DNA of 64,000 nucleotides, taken from positions 24,309,766 to 24,373,765 of the forward strand of contig OX439010.1 in NCBI GenBank assembly GCA_949316495.1, written 5' to 3'. The notes beneath the pieces were generated by a model, which saw nothing but the letters and a program-made list of their open reading frames with translations, was not told the DNA's origin and did not search any database. This DNA is from Amphiduros pacificus (lineage: Eukaryota; Annelida; Polychaeta; Phyllodocida; Hesionidae). A program made the translations under genes and the position numbers. Positions 45,988 to 57,700 of this stretch are shown here, one piece after another (position 1 is the first letter of the stretch; each line of letters starts with the position of its first letter).

Positions 45988-47550
45988 ATGGAAAGTCAGA
46001 TACACAAACTAAACAGTGTATATATCATCCTTCTATTCCTGGGACTTCTTTCAGTAACTGGAATACCTCTGGATAAATTCCACAGCAGAGACAATATTGG
46101 TAGTTCAAAACCGTATGAAGACCAGAGAAGGCACGTCGTCAAGTCAAGAGATGTCGGCTCTGAAATTTTGACCAAAGATGATTCTGATATGGATCTGTTT
46201 AACTATGAAGAAAGTTATGGAGTTAACTATGAGAGTATGGTAGAAGATAGTACTGGTATGCTTGGAGACAGTACTGGTATGCTTGGAGACAGTACTGGTA
46301 TGCTTGGAGATAGTACTGGTATGCTTGGAGATAGTACTGGTATGCTTGGAGACAGTACTGGTATGCTTGGAGACATTACTGGTATGCTTGGAGACAGCAT
46401 CGGTATGTCAAGAGACAGCACTGGTATGCTCAGAGACAGCACCAGTATGCATGGAGACAGCACTGATATGCATGGAGACAGCACTGGTATGCTTGGAGAC
46501 AGCACTGATATGCGTGGAGACAGCACTGGTATGCTTGGAGACAGTACTGGTATGCTTGGAGACAGTACTGATATGCGTGGAGACAGCACTGGTATGCTTG
46601 GAGACAGCACTGATATGCTTGGAGACAGCACCAGCATGCTGGGAGAAAGTAATGGTGTGTATGTGGTAGGGAGTGTTGGCAGTGACATGTCTAGTTCCAT
46701 TGAGCTTGAATCGCACAGACGGAGACATGGGCACTCTGACCGAAGGGTGAAGATGAGTTGCGAGCCCACCCCTCCCACTAGGCTGCGGGAGATGATGGGC
46801 CCCTCCTTCAATGCTCGATACATGGCCATAGAGAGACCCTATACAAGGCTTTTTGGGGACCAGGCGGATGTCTTTGATGAGAGGGAACTTTTGGATCAGC
46901 CCGATGATTCAGCTGACATAGACCATGGGGACTTTGCAGTGGAAAAGACATTCTCTCGTATTTTACCGGATGAAAAAGAGAGCCGCATGGATTTTGATAG
47001 TGCCATTCAGGATGAAGACCTGGGGATAGAAATCATATTGAGAAAGCTGAAAAAACCCTCAACTGAGCCAATCCAACACGCAAAAGTGAAAAGAGACACG
47101 CTTGATGCTTATAAAAGAAAAAGTGAGAACATTCGCAAAGAGAAACGTGTCTCAAGGAGAAGCAGAAGGGCGTTGCTAGACAAGGAGATCAAGTTGCCAT
47201 GGCAATGTTCCTCTAAGATTATATGGAAGGACCTTGGTGACAACCACTTTCCCCGCTTCATCCGGGCAGCGTCCTGCACTCAGAAGAGATGCGTGCACAA
47301 CTTCCACTGCGCAGAGAGAGCTTTCACCATTAAGGTGCTACGCCGTGTCAGTGACGAGTGTGTGCCAGTGCCCTCTGTTGGCCAGATTCAGCGTAATAGT
47401 GATGGTTCTGTGGTCATTGTACCAGGCAAGGATAGCCCGCCCCGCTATGAACAGGAATGGGTCTTTGAGGAAATGGCAGTGCCGTTCTGCTGTGAATGTA
47501 GGAGGACTCCAAATACCCCAAATTTATCATATTCGAACCCTCTCTTCTAA
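45988..47550 (+). CDS. Trunk/PTTH-like cystine-knot growth factor precursor
   Basis: Secreted ligand; in insects Trunk and PTTH activate the receptor tyrosine kinase Torso (family knowledge, receptor here unknown). The single open frame has 520 codons. Residues about 9-26 form a signal peptide (SVYIILLFLGLLSVTGIP). Residues about 85-225 are 20 tandem heptads (GDSTGML and variants). A basic region follows with the furin-like site RRSRR (about 389-393), then a C-terminal Cys domain from about 403: LPWQCSSKIIWKDLGDNHFP, RFIRAASCTQKRCVHNFHC, FTIKVLRRVSDEC, WVFEEMAVPFCCEC. Eight cysteines and the WxDLGxxxFPR and CCxC motifs match the Trunk family. The mature peptide would be about 125 residues. 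The start codon precedes the signal peptide directly. PolyA signal AATAAA at 47799. The family is likely; orthology to a named arthropod gene is not claimed. Confidence 0.8.
   Translation: MESQIHKLNSVYIILLFLGLLSVTGIPLDKFHSRDNIGSSKPYEDQRRHVVKSRDVGSEILTKDDSDMDLFNYEESYGVNYESMVEDSTGMLGDSTGMLGDSTGMLGDSTGMLGDSTGMLGDSTGMLGDITGMLGDSIGMSRDSTGMLRDSTSMHGDSTDMHGDSTGMLGDSTDMRGDSTGMLGDSTGMLGDSTDMRGDSTGMLGDSTDMLGDSTSMLGESNGVYVVGSVGSDMSSSIELESHRRRHGHSDRRVKMSCEPTPPTRLREMMGPSFNARYMAIERPYTRLFGDQADVFDERELLDQPDDSADIDHGDFAVEKTFSRILPDEKESRMDFDSAIQDEDLGIEIILRKLKKPSTEPIQHAKVKRDTLDAYKRKSENIRKEKRVSRRSRRALLDKEIKLPWQCSSKIIWKDLGDNHFPRFIRAASCTQKRCVHNFHCAERAFTIKVLRRVSDECVPVPSVGQIQRNSDGSVVIVPGKDSPPRYEQEWVFEEMAVPFCCECRRTPNTPNLSYSNPLF
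46240..46660 (+). repeat. 21-bp coding minisatellite (GDSTGML heptads)
   Basis: Twenty 21-bp units sit in frame in the propeptide of the Trunk-like precursor. The first six are nearly identical; later ones vary (GDSTDMR, GDSTSMH, RDSTGML). Because the unit is a multiple of three, two other long frames, including a 200-codon antisense frame, stay open through it. These are shadows. Confidence 0.95.
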
Positions 47551-48507
47551 GAAATAAATAAATAAATGAATGAAAGAGACAATTAACAGAAACTTACTTT
47601 CATTTTGGAAAGTTTAAATGCATGTGATGTTATTTTGTTGTACAGTCTTTGATGAGAAAGAGGAGATAGTTATTATTCATTGTACATAACTTGGTATTTT
47701 TATTTTTAGATATTTATTTATTTCAAGTTAATTTAAGGTTTGAACATATGTTGTGAATATTTACAAAAAATTTATGTTTACTAGTTTAAGATATCACAAA
47801 TAAAAGGTTAAAGCTATTTTATTTCTTTGTTTTTGGGGGGGGGGGGGTCAGGGGGAATGTGTGTGGGCTGGAAGATTGACAGCTGCAGGAGATAATTATG
47901 TGTATGATTTGAGCCAAAACTATCTAAGCCGAACAGTATGGTCAATAACAAGAGTATTCTCAGAGCACTGTCAAGTATACCAGTATTTTACCCTCTAAAC
48001 TTACTATGAAATATATCCTCACACAGTTCGGAGTGAAGAAAACTGGTGGCAGTAGCGTTTACATATATATAAACTTATGCATTACATGTATTTTATATAT
48101 TCTACATGTCTGTGTTCATTTGTCACCTTTATGGCAACACTAAGTAGTCTTTGTAGTCTTTAGGGTGAAGAGAAAAAATGATTATAAATTTTTTTGAAAA
48201 CTGTGATTAGTACTATACAACTATACAATGGGACACTTACAATATAGGATAATTCAGTGGAACCAAGCTGTCTTATGTCAATGCAAACACTTGCTAATTC
48301 TAGTACATATCAGTACTTGTCTCAGAAAATTGTCTTCGATCTAAAAAGAATTGTGTTTATTTCATATATAAGATTCATACCAATCTCCAGGTTTTAATTA
48401 AACATTTTTCCTGTGTTTTAAATATACAATTGCCATTTCCTTTTTTCCCAGAAAATATGATAAAAAAATATATACAGATACAAATTCTATGGAAGTTTGG
48501 AAATAAT

Positions 48508-48604
48508 TTGTCAATTTTTCTTTTTAATGTTTAATTTTTCAAGCAAATTATCTGTATTGTCAATTTTTCTTTTTAATGTTTAATTTTTCAAGCAAATTAT
48601 CTGA
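48508..48604. repeat. 49-bp direct duplication
   Basis: Two head-to-tail copies of a block starting TTGTCAATTTTTCTTTTTAA and ending CAAGCAAATTATCTG. Confidence 0.85.
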
Positions 48605-48844
48605 ATTTACAATTCACAACTTTTCAGATTGTTATTTTTTTACATGTCGGTCATGTGATTATTACGAATATATTATGTAAAATGTGTGCCTTGACTATAT
48701 CAGCTTGAATCGAGTGTGGTGCTTAATGATCTTATATTTCTACATCATTCTGTGGGTTGTTTCAATCCTCACAATCTATGCCTTAAATCAACTGTTCTAA
48801 AGTATTATTCTATGTATTTCTTCAGTGATTGATTCATAATGCTT

Positions 48845-49300
48845 TATATCATGAACATATTTGATGCATTTTATCATGAACAAATAGTATGCATTATATC
48901 ATGAAAGAATGTTATGCATTATATCATGTATAAATGTATCATATCATGAACAAATGATATGCATTTTATGATGAACAAGTGTGATGCATTATATCATGAA
49001 CGAACATTATGTATTATGTCATGAACATATGTCAGGAATTAGATGTTGAACATATGTCAGGCATTAGATCATAAACATATGTCAGGCATTAGATCATGAA
49101 AATATGTCAGGCATTAGATCATGAACATATGTCAGGCATTAGATCATGAACAGAGGCAATGTATTAGATCATGAACAGAGGCAATGTATAATAACATAAA
49201 CAAAATTTTATGCATTATATCATGAACAAACATTATGCATTATATCATGAACATATATAATGCATTATATCATGAACAAATGTTATGCATTATATCATGA
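48845..49300. repeat. 25-bp minisatellite, about 18 units
   Basis: The unit is of the type ATGCATTATATCATGAACAA plus five variable bases; a middle block uses AGGCATTAGATCATGAACAT. Period 25 bp. Confidence 0.9.
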
Positions 49301-50442
49301 CTTTAAACCAGTTGTGTGATCTCAAACTTTCAAAAAGTGCAAATTCAAAACATCTTGTTCTTAACTGTATTTTATATGAAAAATGTGATCAAGCAAGTTA
49401 TTTAAATCATATAAACTAAAAAGCTCAATCATTTACATATCTCTTCAAATGTATTAAAATGATTGTATACATTCCAGTGCGATGAATGACTTTGCATGTT
49501 CCTTTTGTAGATAAATATAGAATGTGTCAATATGATGTTAGTGTTTCTAGAAACAGACCATACCTTAACACATGTTCTTTTCCCAAACATGCATTGTTTA
49601 AAAACTCAAATAGGCCCAAACCCTGGGTGGGTCCTGATGACAATCATTGTCTGTCAGAAAACTGCTTTATATAGACTGCAGAGTAAGTGTTTCAGTGTGT
49701 GACCATACTGCTGAGGAGATGTAAAGGATTCTCTGCCTTCCTCTCTTAGGTTGAGGATTGATTGCCTCTGTTTAGCAGAATAGTGTCTGACACCTGAAAG
49801 ACAAAGTTGGTATTGACAGAGTAAGTGCTGTAATAAATTGAGGAATGCTTGTATTCCTATTAAAAGTGAATTCTGCCAAAATAGAAACAGACTTTTTGAT
49901 ATGCATATTGGGAAAATATTTGTTTGGTCTAATTAGTCAAAAACATAAAACCTTTATTAATGAAAGTATATTTTTCATGTTGTACTTGAATTGTCTTTGT
50001 ATTTAACATGTATTTAATCTTTTAAACCTTCTTAAATAAATATGAGGGATATTTTATTGAGATTTTGTATATATTATCATATGAATGGAAGTATAATTTT
50101 ATTTTAAAATTTCAGTAATTTCGGTTATGAAGTGATACTGTGATTTTCATTGCCAAATACACTTTTGACATGGCATGATTAAGTAATTTTGTAATCATTT
50201 CACAATATGAATGACAAAGTTATCTTGTAAACAATATAAAGATTTCTAAATCTAAAGAATAAAGTGAATATATTTCATGTGATAAAAAATAAAACGTTTT
50301 TTTTTTCTTTTTTTTTGTGAATAAATAATGGTCCAAAAAGACCAGGACTTGTTTTAACATATTTAAGGTTCATCCCCGATACACATGTGTTAAAGAGACA
50401 AATCATGATTCGGGTGCTACTATGTTTGTTATGGAAAGATCC

Positions 50443-50874
50443 TGAAAATGTTAAGCCATGATGACTATGTCTGCAGTGATAGGGGGAAATTTTTTCGTCA
50501 TTCTGTGCGTCAACTTTGATATTCACCTCTGAAACTAGTACAGGTAGTTGGAGTTGTATTTTCAAGGGACCAATTCTATTTATTTTCGATAAGGCTAAGA
50601 ATATTCTATTTCATTATGATTTTATAAAGAAAATTAAGGGCTATTACTGATTTGTCATTTGAAAATGTTAAGCCATGATGACTATGTCTGCAGTGATAGG
50701 GGGAAATTTTTTCGTCATTCTGTGCGTCAACTTTGATATTCACCTCTGAAACTAGTACAGGTAGTTGGAGTTGTATTTTCAAGGGACCAATTCTATTTAT
50801 TTTCGATAAGGCTAAGAATATTCTATTTCATTATGATTTTATAAAGAAAATTAAGGGCTATTACTGATTTGTCA
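50443..50874. repeat. Near-exact 217-bp tandem duplication
   Basis: The block 50443-50657, starting GAAAATGTTAAGCCATGATG and ending CTATTACTGATTTGTCA, recurs at 50660-50874. I saw no difference over about 214 bp, so it is very recent or an assembly artefact. Confidence 0.9.
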
Positions 50875-51005
50875 GGGAGGCGACCATTTTGAATAACATG
50901 ACAGAAACTAACCATTGAAAATCAAGATAACAAGTAGGAGCCAAATTCAATATGTAACATTAATTTTGATTGGTCAAAACTATCATCTGCTCAAGTATGC
51001 CATTA
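50865..51005. repeat. Dispersed repeat, copy 2
   Basis: It matches 42050-42178: TCAGGGAGGCGACCATTTTG through CTATCATCTGCTCAAGT. It abuts the 217-bp duplication. Confidence 0.75.
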
Positions 51006-54000
51006 TCAAAAAACAATGATCAGCACAGCTCCAAGGCCATTGGCTGTCTGTCTCATGATATCTGAAATCAAAATTTTGGGACCCACCGGTAAGAAGTGAT
51101 CATCATTGCAGTCATCTTGGCTGCTGGTCTTGTTCATCTTTTAATGCTTGCATATATTTCAGTTGGGACGATGAGACATGGTAACCAGTTATTGCTACTT
51201 GTTGTGGTGGCTTGATGTTTTTTTTAGAGATTTATTCCTTTGACACAGAAAATATTTATAAATTCATTAAAAATGTTATGCTATTGGATTATAAAGACTA
51301 TCACACGAAAAGGCACAGTTGAAAAGTGATTAGTCCCAGCAAATTCAGATTACATTTTGATCACTATCCACCAACCAATTTTGGGGGTTCTTAAGTTATT
51401 CCTATAGTATGTTGATAGATATGTTATTGATCTCTTAAACAGTTGTTGGTACAACTATATTTATAAATTGAATATATATTTAATAACCTATCTGTAACAC
51501 CACTTGAAAGTCATATCTGATTATGACACAATAAGTACCGGGAAGTCTTTTTTTTTTATTTCTCCCTTTGGGACAGAAACATTTACCGGTAATACAGAGA
51601 TTGGAAACAAGCTGAAGTTCTGCATTATCGCTCAGGCGAACCAATCTCGGTAAATACCACATGTAGCCCTATAACAAGGACCTAGATCCAGATTCACGCA
51701 CACGTGGACTTGTAGAAATATGTCTTTTTTGCAAGAAATTATGAAGAGAATTACATGTACTTATCACATATCTATGTTAATCATACACCAATTAAGAATG
51801 TAAGAATTTGTGTAATAAATGCAAAGCTATTTATCGCTGATCCACAACAGTTGCACGTCAGAGTTGCATGGCAGACCTGCTGTTTCCAATCTCTGTTTAA
51901 ATATCTCTGCTTTGGGACAAGTGTCAGAAAGACGAAAAAAATCAAAAGTTGAAATATTCAGTATTGATTTCTAAAAAACACAAAAATGAACACTGAATTT
52001 GTACAAAAGTGAACTTTATTTTTACAATGTGAGTACAGTTGTCACACAGTACTGCAATTTGCTTTTCAAAGCATTCATTTCACTAATAAAATACCTCATG
52101 ATCATCTGCACTCTGTCAGCCTTGGTCATTTAATATCCAACCCTGAATGGCTGTAAGTTGGTCTGTCATGTTTATTGTCACTCAAAGAAAAAAATGTCGC
52201 ACAAAATCTTTGTCAAACTGATTCATGGCAAACATTTGGAAAAAAAATACAGGCAAAAAATTTGGAAAGTTTCAAATTTCTTGAACAAGCGCATTTTGGC
52301 ATTGATTGAGTTTCTAGCCCCTCCTTATATCAGGCAGGATAAAAAAGGTCCATGGTAACAGTCAAATTTTGGCATTGAGCCTTTAACTGTTGGAAACAAA
52401 TGTTTGAAGTAGTATAATTTGAAAGAATAAATCTCAAAGAGTGGATTAGAACCCTAACAAATTCCACTTCATTTATCCTAGATTTTCTGAATGATGATCA
52501 TAATTTGGTGAAATTAATTTTCCACATAAACAAAAATAATGATAATATACCTTTCACTGGAGTGTTTATTTCCTTGGCCATACTAATTTTTCTTACAAGC
52601 CATATACCATACTCTTTTCTGTGTAATAGTGACCCATATCCTCTGTACTTCACACATAATAAAGGCGAGAAGTAAGAATACAATATCCAGTTCTCTGTAG
52701 TTTACACCTACCTTATATTAGTTTACCTTATTTCTGAAGTTCACACGTTATTTAGGCGACAAGTAAGAATACCATATGCTTATCTATAGTTCATACTTAC
52801 AAGTTGGTGAGAGTAAAAATTTGTTTTATGTTTAAATACCTTTTTGGACCCAAAGCATTTTTTTAAAACATTTTTTCCATACTGTAGTGGAGTTTTATAA
52901 TTTATATACACCGTAGCTGTATAATCTTATCCAAAACAACATCCAAATATTTAAATCTTAATATGTACTCTCTGTGTACTCCCTATTTAAATTAACTTGT
53001 TGATATCTACACCCTTTTTTGAACTTTTGAAGGATTTCTTTTTTATATAAGATATGCACTGAGACCTCAAAATCTGAGCCTTTTAAATAGAAGCAAAAGT
53101 GCTCAAACCCAGAACACTTTAAATTTTAAACTAAAAAAATATCCATCTTATATATTTGAAATGTTTGAGACCTCTTGCTGTGATTTCACTTGATTAGGCC
53201 TAAGAAAAGAAGCTTATTTCCAATTTCTCTACTGACCCTAATTCAAACCAGCTACTCTAAAAATGTTTGTTGACTTCCGAAGTGAAAAGGCATAATTACA
53301 GTTCAAATTTCATTTATATAAATATACATTCTCAATATATTTAATCATTTAACAAAGTAACAAAATAAAATAAAAATAAAAATCTACCGCCTATCCTATT
53401 TTAAGGGCACATTATTGGAAACAAGGTTATTATCTTTTTTGGCCTGAACGATAATGATTTGGATCTCTTTAAACATGTTAAACATCAAAGATTATCAAGT
53501 TATCAATAAATCATTTGACTTAATAATAAACATACACATACTGTGAGAAATAATCATGAAGTGTCTTGGTGTGACTTAGCTTATTATGTGAGACAAATCT
53601 GTAATTAAATGTGACAATTTAACTTTACTATACTACTAAACTTGAAGCCAATCCACTTTTTACATAAATGGGGGGAGAGGGGGGAACATTTACATTTGAG
53701 ATAAATTAAAAAACATAGGCCAATGGACCTCAGAGCTGTGCTGATCATTATTTTTTTTTATTTTTTGACTGTCAAATTGTTTCAAAACAATCTGTTCAAT
53801 GGCAATATCACCACTACATAAACCCTGAAGTACAAGTCAGACCATTACATGTCACATCTGTACAACGTAAATAGACTTATATAGGCAATTATAACAACAG
53901 TAAATCATACTCTATAGCACTGTTTATTATTTGAGATAATATGTGTCTCTTTGAACAAATGAAAGTGCATCATTTACATTAGCATCTTGGTTTTCCCTTT

Positions 54001-54768
54001 ATAATGCTTAATTACATTTAGCTGATATTTTTTTCATTTGAGAAATGGTCAAAGCAAAGTTAAATTATACAGCTATCATGCTTAGCATAATATTTTTATA
54101 TATGTATTAGTACAAAAAGGCTTCAAATAATGAATATACTTTAAAAGTACACTGACCTCTTCTGAGTTTGTATTATCCAAAATAAGATTGTACAAGTGCA
54201 TCAATTGAATGTCACTTCATCGCCATTAAATTTGAATATTAGTCTAAGGGAGATGAAATTATCAATAGTTTTAGTTTTGTTCAGCTGTTGAAAAATCATT
54301 GCAGGATATATGAAATCATTTGTTATCTTCTTTTCTCCACAGCTACAACTTACTACACCATTAATCTTGGTGATATGAGTAATTCATTAACAAAGAGATA
54401 GCAAATAAACCTTATCCTGATACTCACTGAACAAGACCTCATATCTCTTGCTCTTTCACTCCTGTTTTCCTTGTCAAAAATAGGGCTTTTTAGGCTATAT
54501 ATTTTATCCAGTATCACTTGATACTGGATCATATATATATACAAAAAAAATATTTCAGTAAATAATTTTTTTTTTACTATTTCATATATTGTACATAAAC
54601 CTCAATGAAATTGTTATATTAAACAGGAGAATTTTTCTGCACCTGCAGTCTATGTTTAGTGTATACCCACATATATATGTATATTGCGTCCTTTTTAGTT
54701 CCAAGCATTTATGAGATAAATGCATACAAAACTTTGAAACAGTCACATTATCACTGGGAAAATGCCAA

Positions 54769-57700
54769 TTAAATTTTGACAGTAAATGAAACTGGTTTGG
54801 ATCTTGGTTCATCTTTCGCCTGTGTTTTGAATAAAGCCCGGTGGACAAGGGCAGTCTCAACTGTGGCACTTGGATCATCCTTTTTGCCAAAAATGTCTAT
54901 ACCCTTTGAACCATCACTCACAAATCTGAAAAGAAACAAATTTTCATTTATCTCAAATTCAGTACCTGTTAAATACCTGAATAAAGCTTTATCAAAATTA
55001 ATACAAAACTGCATGGAATTTTCTGGAATTGTTAAAGTTTTCTAATTTTGTTAACATATCAGCTTATTTTTAGTAGTCTGCCTATAAGGTAGCACTGTTC
55101 TTCTCATTCTAGCACTAATCAAAGAACAATAGCTTTCATGACATCATGAGCCTATTGTCAAAAACTCATGACTCAAAAATGTAATAAACATGAAAGACAA
55201 ACACATTCATCACCAATTCATGATATTTATATACTTTATTTTGAATCAGTGCAAAATTAGAGACTGGATTGTATACAACTTGGAGGGCATCTTACTTGAG
55301 AGGTCCTGATGATGGAGCTGGTGTGGGTGCTTTCTGGACTTCTGCCAGGTTGACTGGGCTCGGTGCCCTCACTGCTGGCGCTGGTTCTCGTCGGAAAAGC
55401 TTCTGGGCTGCTGGCTTCGGGGCTGCTGGCTTCGGGGCAGCAGGCTTCGGGGCCAGCTTGGGGGCAGACTTTTGGCCTGGTGCCAATACAAGATGCATTG
55501 GCAAATCTGAAAGATAAACCAGTTTATTACAATTTTAACACCCAGGGTTCAAAACTAGAACTTGCCCTATTCCCCGAACAATGAACTTAAGGCTGGGGCA
55601 GTAACTTTTTTGGGCTTTTTCCTATTTTCACTTATTTGACTAATAAACAGGCTATTAGAAAGCAACATTCAAAATCATATTTCAGACACTTATCACCTGG
55701 TAACAGAAATAACAGAAAAGCTGCAATTTATAAACATTATTACAACAAAAACAAGTTGTATCTAACATATTTTAATTTTAATTTATAAAGAGGTACCATA
55801 TAAAAGATCTTACGGTCAAGTTCTCTGAGATGGTATTTTTTCACTGCAGCCACTGCATGTTCTCGCATAAGATAAACAACTTCAGCAGTTCCTGGTTTCA
55901 TCAATCTCGCCCGCTTGAATGCTCCAATGGCCCCAAACAATTCCTAAATCAAATAAACATGTCCTCATTACTATGTGTATTACATCACAAATGTCAAAAG
56001 CTCTGTCATTCCAATATTTCATTACTTTTGAATCTGTGCAATTATTTATTTTTCTTATGATTGTACCATATATCTTATTTCTGTCAAGTTTGTTTAGTTT
56101 TCTGGAATTTTAAAAACATTATTTCACTCCATATATCGCACTTCACTTTTTGTTATGCTTTTTGTGTTTAACTCAGTGTATGAAATGGATAACTTGTCCT
56201 CATATCGGCAGGACAAGAACATTTAGTTTGTCTAATATTTAACATGAACCTACAACAATGTCTTCCTCTGTGACCATGGGGTGGAGGTTGGTGATGAGGA
56301 CCCGGAAACCTTGAATCGGGCTCACCACATCTGCTGTCGGTACCTGTAATAATCAATATAAAACATCAATTTACTCCTTTTCTATAAGAACAGAATTTTG
56401 ACATGAAAGATCTTTGAGATTTTTTTTCTTTGTGTATATGATGCCAGATTATTCTTTCCCGACTTAAGCAAATACAGTCCAAATTTCTTTATGAATATAA
56501 AATTGAAAATTTTCTCAATTTTTTTTATTAAAAAAGTCTTAACAGTGGTAAACATATAGATCTAACTCTGGACAGGTGGAATTTGAGAGGTTAGTTTAAA
56601 CATATTTATTTGCCATATTTTGAGAGGTTACAATCCCTTTGGAGTGGGAACCATGGAGAGATATAGGCATGCATACTTACATAGGTTTCTTCTTCCACCT
56701 CCTCCTCTTCCATCAAATCCTCCTTTTTTCAAAGGGAAAGAGGAAGCACAAAATTAGTATCACAGCAAAAACAGGTTCAGGCAATAACTATCACCGTGCC
56801 TATATCAAGTAAACTTGATGGGTTGTTATTTAAGGTAAGCTATTCAAACCATGCCTACAATTGCCTGTCAAAACTATGAAAAATGTCACAATAGGTACTG
56901 TAATAATCGATGGTGTCAACAATAATAGTATACATGGCTATAGCCAGGTTTCTTAATGCTATATACATTGCACTGGTTGATATCTGAATTAATGAGGTAG
57001 GTCTTATCCTCTGTGCTGCAGGTTGTTAAGTGCATTTGCACTTAACTCTAATTGAATTCAGAAGTTAGTTTTAGCACTGATGTTTGAAATGTAGGTCGAT
57101 AGCAACAATAAATAGCCTACAGGGTGCTGTGTAAGTGATATGGATGGGATGTGATCACTACCCTATTTAGTCACAATTGCCTAGCAACCCAAAAGATCAA
57201 AGGATCATTCTCATGTCCCCTGATTGATGTTACATAAGCTTATATACCAAGCAACCAGCAACCAAAGATCAAAAGATCAATCCCCCAATGTTCCTGATAT
57301 TATACAACCTTATATAACTTGCAAACAAATATTAAAAGGTTCTGTCTATCGCTGCATGAAGTCAGAAACATCCTTTCTGGAACATTCCAAGATAGGCAAG
57401 TGTAAAAACATAGAATAAATATACATGTTTGAGACTGCAGATTGGATTGACAAAAAATACTGACTTGATGTCCATATATGATATGAATTTACCCCTCATC
57501 AAGCCAATCTTACTTTGACATTCTTATTTTCTCTCAAAATAAATCCTTAAATTAATTGGTCACAAAAATGTTTTGTAAAATGTCCAAAAAAATCATTTAA
57601 TGACTCCAGTTGGTTGAAACTTGTCATTACTCAAATGCATACGGCCTAAACAACTTTTATGTTGCCATCTTCAACTCATAATCTCATGGATGCTCAGGAG

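Larger units (their letters stand above)
47551..54768. other. Gene-poor spacer between Trunk-like gene and POLDIP3
   Basis: No protein domain was recognised in 7.2 kb. It holds a G run (47838-47847), two minisatellites and a 217-bp duplication, listed separately. The right part should include the 3' UTR of the minus-strand POLDIP3, with a candidate signal (TTTATT on plus) near 53932. A motif GATCAGCACAGCTC..GG.CATTGGC at about 51015-51045 recurs inverted at 53718-53748. Confidence 0.5.

Noticed and set aside
46227-46829. 200-codon antisense open frame and other frames across the GDSTGML array
   Set aside because: A 21-bp repeat without stops keeps several frames open; the plus frame has signal peptide and cystine knot, the others have nothing.
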